A stretch of DNA of 22,599 nt from assembly GCA_900542475.1 (NCBI GenBank), contig UQNO01000031.1, forward strand, positions 1 through 22,599. The letters run 5' to 3'. The notes under the pieces are model-generated. The model was not told the DNA's origin. It saw nothing but the letters and a program-made list of their open reading frames with translations, and did no database searches. Positions 7,063 to 15,320 of this stretch are shown one piece after another. The translations under genes and the position numbers were made by a program. Numbering within the stretch: the stretch's first letter is position 1; every line of letters starts with the position of its first letter. This DNA is from an uncultured Bacteroidota bacterium. Lineage in GTDB: Bacteria; Bacteroidota; Bacteroidia; Bacteroidales; F082.

Positions 7063-10000
7063 ATGAAAAAAAATCCCAATATGAAAAAGATTAACGGAAT
7101 CAGCCTGATTCCTTGTATGTTGATGCTTTCCCTCCTGGTTGGATGCGGCAAAAATGAAAAATCCACCAAGATGGTGGAGCAGTTACGTCCGGTAAGCGAG
7201 ACGCTGTTGCCTCTGCTCGACAGCTACACCTCGGGCATCATAACAGAAGGAGAGCCGATAATAGTGCGCTTCAAATATCCCGAAGCGATGAAGGTTAAAC
7301 GAGGCGAAGTCTTGTCTTCCAAGTTGTTCAGATTCACTCCGGATTTAAAAGGCAAGGCGGTGTGGCTCGACGAGACGACCATAGCCTACGAATACGACAA
7401 AATCGACAAAACAAAGCAGTATTCTTGCAACTTCAACGTGTCCGAAATCCTCAATGTGGCGTCTTCGGAGACTTTGGAGTTCAGTTTCGGCGTGCGCCGG
7501 CAAACTTTCAATTTGCTCAAGACATATCCTATATGCGAAGACGACAACACTATGAATTACCAGATTTTCATGGCCTTCGCCGCAAAAATCACGCCAGAGG
7601 AAGCCCTCAAGATTTTCGACGAGAACATAGTCAAGAAATATGAGGTGGAAGCGAGTTACTACGACAACAACACTTATTTATTCACATTGAGTTCGATACC
7701 GCGTCAATCCGAAGATTATAATCTTGACATCGCTCTTAACGGGAAGAATATCGGCTCCGATTCAAAGACAAATATCTGTTTGACCATCTACGCAAAGGAG
7801 AAGTTCGAGCCAATAGGTCTTGATGTCGATAAATCCTCGACACAAGCAACATTGTTTTACTCACAGCCGATAGACGCGGAACAGAACCTCGGCGGCCTCG
7901 TCACTTTCAGTCTGGACAACCTTTCCGCCAAGTACGAGATTCACGACAACAGAATCATTTTTTACTTCGATAAGTCGAATTTATATGGTTCACAGCTGGA
8001 AAACATAAGCATGTTTGTGAGCGGGGTACGCAGTGCATCTGACGACATCCAGCAAGAAGACGCGGAGTTCACCTTCTCTTTGAACAACTACGAGCCCAAG
8101 GTACGCTGGACGAACAACGGTGTCATTTTGCCCGACATAAAAGAGACAACGGTATATTTCGACGCCGTCTGCCTCAATGCGGTGACACTCAGAATTATAC
8201 GTGTTTATGACAACAACATACTTTCTTTCTTACAAGAAAATGAATTGAGCACCACTTACAACATGCGTACTGTTGGAAGGCTGGAAAAGAAGATACGGCT
8301 GCAGCTTGAAGACCCGAATCTAACTCAATGGAAGACCTACCCCATCGTTCTTTCCGACTATATCGATGTGGAGCCCGGTGCGATGTATCAGTTGAGTCTC
8401 AACTTTGGTCCGGCGGACTATATTCTGGCTTCGGACGAGATGAGGAGCGACATCATGAACGATGCCAAACGTGAGGCGGAATATTGGGACGGCGACGGAT
8501 ACGACTACAAAGAGTACCGTTACGACGGACTTTGGGGCGACCCTAACGGCTACTCATATTATAATTATGTGGAGCAGAAGACCAACATCGTCGTCAGCGA
8601 CCTTGCAGTGACCGCCAAGATGGGCGGCAGCGATGTTGTCGAGGTATATGTCTATCATATTTCAGATGCCAAGCCTGCCGTCGGTGCGGAAATAACTGTG
8701 TATAACTACCAGAGGCAGCAGATAGCAAAAGGCCAAGCCGACAGCAATGGACATGCGCGGATACAAAGCTCCAACAAGCCATTTTATGTTATCGTCACCG
8801 ACAGCAAAGGCAGCAAATCGGCAATCAAGCTCAACGATGGCAACGCGATGTCATACAGTCGCTTCGATGTAAACGGAGAGTCTGTCGAGAAAGGTGTCGT
8901 CGGCTTTGCATATTCCAACAGAGGAGTGTGGCGGCCGGGCGACGAGCTGCAGCTCAACCTAATGCTCGCGGACACCGACAGGCAGCTGCCCGACAATTAT
9001 CCTGTTGTACTCGAGGTTATCGATGCTTCAGGAAGTCTTTATGCGAAACAAGTCAACACAAGACCCCTGAACGGAATTTATTGTTTCACCGTTCCCACAA
9101 ACACAAGCGACGAGACAGGTCTTTGGAGAGCGCGTTTCAAGGTCGGCACGACAACCATCACCAAAAATCTCCGCGTGGAGACAGTGAAACCCAACCGTTT
9201 GGAAATAAACTTCGAGCTTCCAGATGTCGTTTATCTGACCCGCCCGGAAAGAGCGACATTGTCTTCAAAATGGCTTAACGGATTAAAAGCCAATGGATTA
9301 AAAGCCGAGATAGATGTGAAAATCCGCAAAGGGAAGATACAGTTCAAAGGTTTCGAGAGATATTGCTTCGACAACGACGCGGAACGTTTCGAGGAGACGG
9401 AGTTAACGGTTTTCAGCGGGGCGCTCAACGACAAAGGCGTTGCCAACATAACATTCAACCCACTTAAGCAGCTCCATTCACAGCAAATGATGAACGCAGT
9501 CTTCACAACGAGAGTCTTCGAATCAGGCGGCGACTATAGCATAGCGTCGTTCAAAACTTTATTATCGCCATTGGCGCGTTACGTAGGCGTGGAGTTACCG
9601 GAAACGACATCAGAATACGGCAGTTATTACGATACCGACAAAGACTGGAACTTCAACATCGCTGTGGTAAACGACAACGGCAAGATTTGCAACGCAACAG
9701 TATCGCTCGAATATGCACTTTATAAAATGGATTCTTACTGGTGGTGGTCGAGCGATGACGACTACACTTTAAAACGTTATGCTTCAGGAACTTACAGACA
9801 TCCAGTAAAAAGCGGTGCTTTGACATGCACCGGCAACACTTCTGTAACCTTTAACATTCCCGAAGAGCAATGGGGCAGCTACCTGCTTGTTGTCAGCGAC
9901 AACGAGGGGGGCCACACCTTTGCGAAGGTCATCAACTTCGACTGGGGATATGGTCATTCATCATCGGAATCAGGAGCTCCGGCATTGCTTTCCTTGAAGG

Positions 10001-12564
10001 CATCAGCCGACAGCTATCAGGTGGGTGAACATGTTGTGGTGACCTTCCCCGCCAACGAAAAAGCCAAGGCTCTCGTCACGGTGGAAGCCAACGACAAGGT
10101 GATGCAGACATATTTTCTCGAAAATCTCGGAAAGGAAGGAAAGGTGGAGTTCACCGCCACTAACGATATGATTCCCAACATATACGTCTATGTGGCTCTC
10201 ATTCAGCCTCATGATGCCGGCAACAGTCTGCCCGTCCGTCTTTACGGAGTGATTCCTGTTAAAGTGGAAGATAAAAACTTGAAATTACAGCCAAACATCA
10301 ATATGCCCGAGACATCTAACACCAAGAAAAAAATCGAGGTAAAGATAAGCGAGGCCAACAAGCAAGCCATGACATACACTTTGGCGGTCGTTGACGAGGG
10401 CATTCTTGGGCTGACAAACTTCAAGACACCCGACCCGTTTGGTTATTTCAACAGCAAGCAGTCGCTGATGGTTCGCACTTGGGACAACTACTCGTCTGTC
10501 ATCGATGCTTTCAGTGGCGAGTTCGGCTCCGTTTACGCCATTGGCGGCGACGGTGTCATCAACCAAGAGATAACACTCGACAAGCGTTTCAAGGCATACG
10601 CTGTCACTCTCGGACCATTCGAGTTGAAAGCCGGCGAGACCAACACCCACGAGTTTGACGTGCCACAATGTTCCGGTGCCTTGCGTTTCATGGTGGTGGC
10701 TCACGGTAACGACAAAGCATTCGGCAGCGCCGAGAAGAAAATGAGCGTTATGGACCCCGTCACGCTTTACGCCTCGGCACCGCGCGTGGTGGCCCCCGGC
10801 GACGAGCTGACACTCAAAGTACAGGTACTCGCTCCGACCTTCAAAGGTAAAAACATGGAGGTAAGCTTCAAAAACAAAAACCTCAACATTATCGGAAGCA
10901 AGCCTGCCACTGTCAGCATCGACAAGAACGGCGAGGGTCTGATTGTCGTCAAGACTCGCATCCCCGAAGCCACCGGCAACGCGGTTTTAAGTCTTTCTGT
11001 GACAGCCGCCGACTACACCGCCGTGTCAACCACAGAGATGCCGATACGAATGCCTTATGCCGAACACCGCAACACCATCACCAAGGAAGTGGAGGGCGGA
11101 CAGACATTGAGCATACCGTTCAACCTCGACGGCATAGACGGCACACAGCAAGGCAAAATCATGGTGTCGTCAGCGTTACCTGTCGATTTGTTCAGCCGCC
11201 TCGACCACCTCGTATCTTATCCTCACGGCAGTCTCGAACAAACCACATCGAAGGCGTTTTCACAGCTTTATCTCAACTATTTCATCCAACAGGACGAAAA
11301 AGACAAGGCGACGGTCAAATATAATATCGAGTCAGCCATCACAGCCTTGAAATCATATCAGAGACCGGACAACTCGATGACGAACTGGGTTGGAGGCACC
11401 TACAGCGACCCGTGGACCGAGATTTACGCTCTGCACTTCCTCGTCGAGGCCCAAAAGCAAGGATACAATGTGCCTCGATATTTTATCGACGGTCTCAAAA
11501 AATATCAATCCAACAAGGCAAAACAGTGGAGAGCCAACCCCGACTTCATGCAGGGCGAGACCATACAAGCGTACCGTCTCTTCGTTTTGGCTCTTGCCGA
11601 CGCCGCCGAAACGGGCGCCATGAACCGTTTCAAAGGGCAAGAGATGGTTTATCCGTTGAGCAAGGTCTTGACCGCCGCGGCTTTTGCACAAACTGGAAAG
11701 ACCACCATAGCACGAAACCTGATGCCTGTAATCGACGAGAACGAGATTATGTCCGACTACTATTCATCGTTAGGCTCAACCACCCGCGACCTCGCCATCA
11801 TGACATATACTCAGATGCTTTGCGATGCCGATGAACGAGAAGTGAAAGAAAACATCGACAACATTTGCGGCATTATCAATAGCAGTCGCTGGCTCGACAC
11901 ACAATCGACAGCCTTCGCACTCTTTGTATTAGGCAAATATGCGGAAAGACAGGGCGTTTCCAACGAAAATCTCTCGGCAGTTATCGAGACGAATGGCGAG
12001 AAACATGTTCTTAACACCAATATGAGTTCGGGAGGATTCAGTTTCTTGCCTGAAATTGGCAGCAACACCGTGGACATCAAGAACAACGGCAGTCAGAAGA
12101 TAACGTTGAATATGTTCACAAAGACCAGCGTACCCGAATACGACATGAAGGAAAGTGGCAATGGCATCAAGATGGCTGTAACCTACACAGACAAAAACGG
12201 AATCCCTGTAAATTTAGGCGACATGAGTGCGGGCAGCGACATCGTCATACAGATAACGGTACAGAACCCGGGCTTTTATAAAGTCACAGAATTAGCCTTG
12301 TCATACTTCCTGCCTTCAGGTTGGGAGATGGTGAACGACCGTCTGAACGGCGGCTCTTCGTATTCCGATGCGAAACACATAGACTATCGCGACGACCGCG
12401 CATACTTCTATTTCGACCTCGCACCAAGGACAGCGACGACATTCACATTGAAGGCCAACGCCACCTTCGAGGGCAGCTGCATGATTCCCGCAGTGCGTTG
12501 CGAAGACATGTACGACAACGAGATTTATTATCAAGTGCCGGCGAAGGCATGCGTCGTGAAATAA
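7063..12564 (+). CDS. Alpha-2-macroglobulin family lipoprotein, thioester Cys replaced by Ser
   Basis: A 1,833-residue bacterial alpha-2-macroglobulin. Thioester-bearing members trap attacking proteases in the periplasm. A lipoprotein signal peptide ends in lipobox L25-V-G-C28. Met7 (base 7081) is an alternative start. A series of macroglobulin-like beta domains follows, including the MG2-type segment around GVWRPGDELQLNL (about 610-710), a bait/BRD-like region near 960-1145 (SYQVGEHVVVTFPA, then YTLAVVDEGILGLTNF) and the A2M segment near 1180-1260. A helical domain begins at YPHGSLEQTTSKAF (1386-1399). Family members with a thioester have Cys-x-Glu-Gln here; this one has Ser1390-Leu-Glu-Gln, so no thioester can form. 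Residues 1,685-1,833 look like the receptor-binding-like beta domain. pbpC follows 14 bases downstream, the classic pairing. I saw no promoter directly upstream. Confidence 0.92.
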   Translation: MKKNPNMKKINGISLIPCMLMLSLLVGCGKNEKSTKMVEQLRPVSETLLPLLDSYTSGIITEGEPIIVRFKYPEAMKVKRGEVLSSKLFRFTPDLKGKAVWLDETTIAYEYDKIDKTKQYSCNFNVSEILNVASSETLEFSFGVRRQTFNLLKTYPICEDDNTMNYQIFMAFAAKITPEEALKIFDENIVKKYEVEASYYDNNTYLFTLSSIPRQSEDYNLDIALNGKNIGSDSKTNICLTIYAKEKFEPIGLDVDKSSTQATLFYSQPIDAEQNLGGLVTFSLDNLSAKYEIHDNRIIFYFDKSNLYGSQLENISMFVSGVRSASDDIQQEDAEFTFSLNNYEPKVRWTNNGVILPDIKETTVYFDAVCLNAVTLRIIRVYDNNILSFLQENELSTTYNMRTVGRLEKKIRLQLEDPNLTQWKTYPIVLSDYIDVEPGAMYQLSLNFGPADYILASDEMRSDIMNDAKREAEYWDGDGYDYKEYRYDGLWGDPNGYSYYNYVEQKTNIVVSDLAVTAKMGGSDVVEVYVYHISDAKPAVGAEITVYNYQRQQIAKGQADSNGHARIQSSNKPFYVIVTDSKGSKSAIKLNDGNAMSYSRFDVNGESVEKGVVGFAYSNRGVWRPGDELQLNLMLADTDRQLPDNYPVVLEVIDASGSLYAKQVNTRPLNGIYCFTVPTNTSDETGLWRARFKVGTTTITKNLRVETVKPNRLEINFELPDVVYLTRPERATLSSKWLNGLKANGLKAEIDVKIRKGKIQFKGFERYCFDNDAERFEETELTVFSGALNDKGVANITFNPLKQLHSQQMMNAVFTTRVFESGGDYSIASFKTLLSPLARYVGVELPETTSEYGSYYDTDKDWNFNIAVVNDNGKICNATVSLEYALYKMDSYWWWSSDDDYTLKRYASGTYRHPVKSGALTCTGNTSVTFNIPEEQWGSYLLVVSDNEGGHTFAKVINFDWGYGHSSSESGAPALLSLKASADSYQVGEHVVVTFPANEKAKALVTVEANDKVMQTYFLENLGKEGKVEFTATNDMIPNIYVYVALIQPHDAGNSLPVRLYGVIPVKVEDKNLKLQPNINMPETSNTKKKIEVKISEANKQAMTYTLAVVDEGILGLTNFKTPDPFGYFNSKQSLMVRTWDNYSSVIDAFSGEFGSVYAIGGDGVINQEITLDKRFKAYAVTLGPFELKAGETNTHEFDVPQCSGALRFMVVAHGNDKAFGSAEKKMSVMDPVTLYASAPRVVAPGDELTLKVQVLAPTFKGKNMEVSFKNKNLNIIGSKPATVSIDKNGEGLIVVKTRIPEATGNAVLSLSVTAADYTAVSTTEMPIRMPYAEHRNTITKEVEGGQTLSIPFNLDGIDGTQQGKIMVSSALPVDLFSRLDHLVSYPHGSLEQTTSKAFSQLYLNYFIQQDEKDKATVKYNIESAITALKSYQRPDNSMTNWVGGTYSDPWTEIYALHFLVEAQKQGYNVPRYFIDGLKKYQSNKAKQWRANPDFMQGETIQAYRLFVLALADAAETGAMNRFKGQEMVYPLSKVLTAAAFAQTGKTTIARNLMPVIDENEIMSDYYSSLGSTTRDLAIMTYTQMLCDADEREVKENIDNICGIINSSRWLDTQSTAFALFVLGKYAERQGVSNENLSAVIETNGEKHVLNTNMSSGGFSFLPEIGSNTVDIKNNGSQKITLNMFTKTSVPEYDMKESGNGIKMAVTYTDKNGIPVNLGDMSAGSDIVIQITVQNPGFYKVTELALSYFLPSGWEMVNDRLNGGSSYSDAKHIDYRDDRAYFYFDLAPRTATTFTLKANATFEGSCMIPAVRCEDMYDNEIYYQVPAKACVVK
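9277..9306 (+). repeat. 15-bp tandem duplication inside the macroglobulin gene
   Basis: Two adjacent 15-base units, AACGGATTAAAAGCC and AATGGATTAAAAGCC, differ at one base and encode NGLKA twice (residues 739-748). The duplication keeps the reading frame and sits in a predicted loop between beta domains. It looks like a recent slippage event. Confidence 0.8.
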
Positions 12565-12578
12565 TTTTTGTTTAAACG

Positions 12579-14894
12579 ATGAAATGGCTCGCGAGACATA
12601 AGAAAACCAAGATGTTTTTTTTAGTCGCAACGAGCCTTTTCATTGCCTTTTTGTGCATTCCGGCACCGAAGTTCGACAAGCCCTACTCCACCATCTTGAC
12701 AGCAAAAGACGGCGAGTTGCTCGGCGCGAAGATTGCCGACGACGGACAATGGCGTTTCCCCGCCTCTAACAGTTACTCCTCGAAATACATCGCCTGCCTG
12801 ACAGAATACGAAGACAGATGGTTTTTCCTGCATCCGGGTTTCAACCCCGTATCTTTCGCGAAGGCTCTTATCGATAACATCAGAGCCGGCGAGGTGATAC
12901 GCGGAGGCAGCACGCTTTCCATGCAGGTGGTGCGAATGTCGCGCGACAACCCGCCCAGGACATACAGGGAGAAACTTATAGAAGTAGTGTTCGCCTTGCG
13001 TCTGGAGTTGCACTATTCGAAAAAAAGCATTCTCGACATCTATGCCGCCAACGCTCCCTTTGGCGGCAATGTAGTCGGCATCGACGCCGCCGCATGGCGT
13101 TACTTCCACACCACGCCCGACGAGTTGTCGTGGGCGGAGGCAGCCACCCTGGCGGTGCTGCCCAACGCGCCGGCGTTGATACACCCGGGGCGTTCACGCG
13201 AGCTGTTGGAGCAGAAACGCAATGAGCTGCTGCTGCGAATGCAAGAGCCCAAAGCTTTCATTCCAAAGCGTTTTGACATCGCAAGAATCTCAAAAGAAGA
13301 CTCCGAACTTGCGATGATGGAAGACATACCTTCCCGTCCCTTCGAGATTCCGATGTTGGCTTATCATTACCTTACAGAACAAGACAAACTACATCATGGA
13401 GAGCACATCGGCACTACTATCGATGCAGCACTTCAAAAGTCTGTCATCGACATCATGCAACGGCAGCATCAGTTGAACAAACTGAACAGCATCGACAACG
13501 CGGCGGTGTATATCGTTGATTATCTTAATGATGAAATCGTCTCTTATGTCGGCAACAACATAGACGCCGACGATGCCAAAATGGTTGACATGGTGCGGGC
13601 GCAGCGTTCCACAGGCAGTATTTTGAAGCCTTTTTTATTTGCCGCCATGCTCGACGAGGGCACCTTGCTGCCTCAAATGGTCGTACCAGACATACCGATG
13701 AGCCTTTCCGGGTTCACACCCAAGAACTACAGTGGCGAATATTGGGGCGCCGTCACAGCCGAGAGGGCGTTGCAGAGCTCGCTCAACGCGCCGTTTGTCC
13801 ATCTGCTCCGCGAATATAGTCAACAGCGGTTTCATGCATTGCTGAAGCAGATGCCGCTTAACGGCATAGTATTCCCCCCTGAACATTACGGTCTCTCCCT
13901 CATCATCGGCGGCGCCGAGGCGTCGCTGTTCGACATCACCAACGCCTATGCCAAGATGGGACGCAAATTAGCATCGCATGTCAATGAGAGTTTCGATGTT
14001 GTGGTTGACGACGACATCACTCCGTTTTCGGCGGAAGCCGTCGCCGAGACCTTTCATGTGATGCTCGGGCTGACACGCCCTGTTAGTCAGACAGGCTGGA
14101 GCGGCTTCGCCTCGTCGAGACAGGTGGCATGGAAGACGGGCACCAGCTACGGATTCAAAGATGCCTGGGCGGTGGGGATTACCGACCGATATGTCGTTGG
14201 CGTGTGGGTAGGCAACGCCGACGGCGAAGGACGGCCTGGTATTACAGGTGTCGGAGCAGCAGCGCCATTGCTGTTCGAGGTCATTGGAAAACTCAACGAC
14301 AGATACACCTATCCGGCAAACACATCTGAAAGCATCGAGATAGAAGTCTGCGCGGAGTCGGGGTATCCAAAGTCGGAATATTGCACCGACACAAAAAAAA
14401 CACGCGCCGTCGATGTGGAAAACAAAACGGGAGTGTGTCCTTATCATAAGAAAGTGTTTTTAGACGAGTCGCGGCAATATCGCGTCAAACCCGACTGCTA
14501 TCCGGTAGAGCAGAAACGATTCGAGGTGTTTTATGTGCTACCGCCAGTCATGGAGTGGTTTTACAAAAAACACTCGCCGCTATACAAACCGCTGCCGGCC
14601 TTCTATCCCGGCTGCGGCACCGCACACCCCGACGACGTGATGGCATTCGTATATCCCAAAGACGACGCCAAGATAACAATACCCGTCGGAATACGTGGCG
14701 ACAGACAAATGGTGGTGTTCGAGATAGCACACCGAAACCCGCAGAAAACCATCTTCTGGACTCTTGACGACGCATTTTTAGGCAAGACGCGCCTCAACCA
14801 CCAGATGCCGATTGACGTGGAACACGGCATCTACACCCTCCGCTGCGTCGATGAAGACGGCATTGAACTGCGACGAAAAATCATTGTCCAGTGA
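12579..14894 (+). CDS. pbpC: Penicillin-binding protein 1C (glycosyltransferase/transpeptidase)
   Basis: Bifunctional class A penicillin-binding protein of 771 residues, anchored by one N-terminal membrane segment (about 12-28). It polymerises lipid II and may cross-link peptidoglycan. The GT51 domain shows EDRWFFLHPG (78-87, catalytic Glu78) and RGGSTLSMQVVRM (108-120). The transpeptidase domain holds all three active-site motifs: Ser347-I-L-Lys350, Ser401-L-Asn403 and Lys519-Thr-Gly521 (WKTGTSYGFKDAW). A C-terminal beta domain of the BiPBP_C type (about 680-771) distinguishes PbpC from PBP1A/1B. It starts 14 bases after the macroglobulin gene, so the two are very likely one transcript. This fits the proposal that the macroglobulin guards the periplasm while PbpC repairs the wall. 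It converges with the PAS gene, 12 bases away. Confidence 0.95.
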   Translation: MKWLARHKKTKMFFLVATSLFIAFLCIPAPKFDKPYSTILTAKDGELLGAKIADDGQWRFPASNSYSSKYIACLTEYEDRWFFLHPGFNPVSFAKALIDNIRAGEVIRGGSTLSMQVVRMSRDNPPRTYREKLIEVVFALRLELHYSKKSILDIYAANAPFGGNVVGIDAAAWRYFHTTPDELSWAEAATLAVLPNAPALIHPGRSRELLEQKRNELLLRMQEPKAFIPKRFDIARISKEDSELAMMEDIPSRPFEIPMLAYHYLTEQDKLHHGEHIGTTIDAALQKSVIDIMQRQHQLNKLNSIDNAAVYIVDYLNDEIVSYVGNNIDADDAKMVDMVRAQRSTGSILKPFLFAAMLDEGTLLPQMVVPDIPMSLSGFTPKNYSGEYWGAVTAERALQSSLNAPFVHLLREYSQQRFHALLKQMPLNGIVFPPEHYGLSLIIGGAEASLFDITNAYAKMGRKLASHVNESFDVVVDDDITPFSAEAVAETFHVMLGLTRPVSQTGWSGFASSRQVAWKTGTSYGFKDAWAVGITDRYVVGVWVGNADGEGRPGITGVGAAAPLLFEVIGKLNDRYTYPANTSESIEIEVCAESGYPKSEYCTDTKKTRAVDVENKTGVCPYHKKVFLDESRQYRVKPDCYPVEQKRFEVFYVLPPVMEWFYKKHSPLYKPLPAFYPGCGTAHPDDVMAFVYPKDDAKITIPVGIRGDRQMVVFEIAHRNPQKTIFWTLDDAFLGKTRLNHQMPIDVEHGIYTLRCVDEDGIELRRKIIVQ

Positions 14895-14906
14895 GAGCCG
14901 CCGCCC

Positions 14907-15230
14907 TTAACCGCGCTCGTAATGAGGCAGCTCTTCCGGAATGATGATTGAAAGTTCCACAAGACCTTTCACTACGCCGTTTTCGAACCAAGGGGTCTGA
15001 TAAATGAGTTTTTTCCTGCCTTTTTTCGAGATGGTGTAAACATTTGTCGCCGCATCGTTCAGCAAGTGCATGATAATCTGACACGAACGCTCGTTATGAC
15101 AGCCCATCATGTTCTTTCCGCGCACATCGCCGTTCACATCGCTTGAGCTATCGTTCTGATATACAACATTTCCTTCGTTATCGCTCACCGTGACGGCGAA
15201 ATTCACTTCTTTGAAAAAATCCTTGTCCAT
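14907..15230 (-). CDS. Small stand-alone PAS-like domain protein
   Basis: A 107-residue soluble protein with the feel of a single PAS fold: an N-terminal helix and VTVSDNEGNVVYQND (13-27), a central GCHNERSCQIIMHLL (43-57) and C-terminal strands YTISKKGRKKLIYQTPW plus GVVKGLVELSI followed by IPEELPHY. PAS domains sense small ligands, redox state or partner proteins, but no kinase, cyclase or DNA-binding module is attached. Any output must therefore go through another protein. Cys44, His45 and Cys50 are possible metal- or redox-sensing residues; that is speculation. It is transcribed alone, divergent from the LptF/G-type gene with its own TAAATTTG box, and converges with pbpC. Family assignment is by motif feel only. 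Confidence 0.6.
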   Translation of the reverse strand: MDKDFFKEVNFAVTVSDNEGNVVYQNDSSSDVNGDVRGKNMMGCHNERSCQIIMHLLNDAATNVYTISKKGRKKLIYQTPWFENGVVKGLVELSIIIPEELPHYERG

Positions 15231-15253
15231 TGCCTTGAACTTTAAAATTTTTG

Positions 15254-15261
15254 CAAATTTA
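15254..15261 (-). promoter_or_regulatory. Leftward -7 box of the PAS gene (TAAATTTG)
   Basis: The minus strand reads TAAATTTG, an exact TAnnTTTG match. The -33 region is T-rich but has no clear TTTG at the right distance. The expected start near 15247 gives a leader of about 17 bases before ATG 15230. Confidence 0.5.
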
Positions 15262-15294
15262 CATATTTTTATATAAAAATTAAAAATTAAACTC

Positions 15295-15302
15295 TATATT
15301 TG
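15295..15302 (+). promoter_or_regulatory. Rightward -7 box of the LptF/G operon (TATATTTG)
   Basis: TATATTTG fits the Bacteroidetes -7 consensus. No good TTTG lies 19-21 bases upstream in the AT-rich spacer. The expected start near 15308 is about 13 bases before the TTG codon at 15321, which supports that unusual start. Confidence 0.5.
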
Positions 15303-15320
15303 CAATTTATTTGACACATC

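Noticed and set aside
12562..12570. TAATTTTTG before pbpC as a promoter box
   Set aside because: It has one base too many to fit TAnnTTTG, overlaps the macroglobulin stop codon and has no -33 partner. Co-transcription is simpler.
12621..14830. Several ORFs antisense to pbpC, up to 187 codons
   Set aside because: pbpC has complete catalytic motifs across this span. The antisense products are Cys/Arg/His-rich and unlike real proteins.
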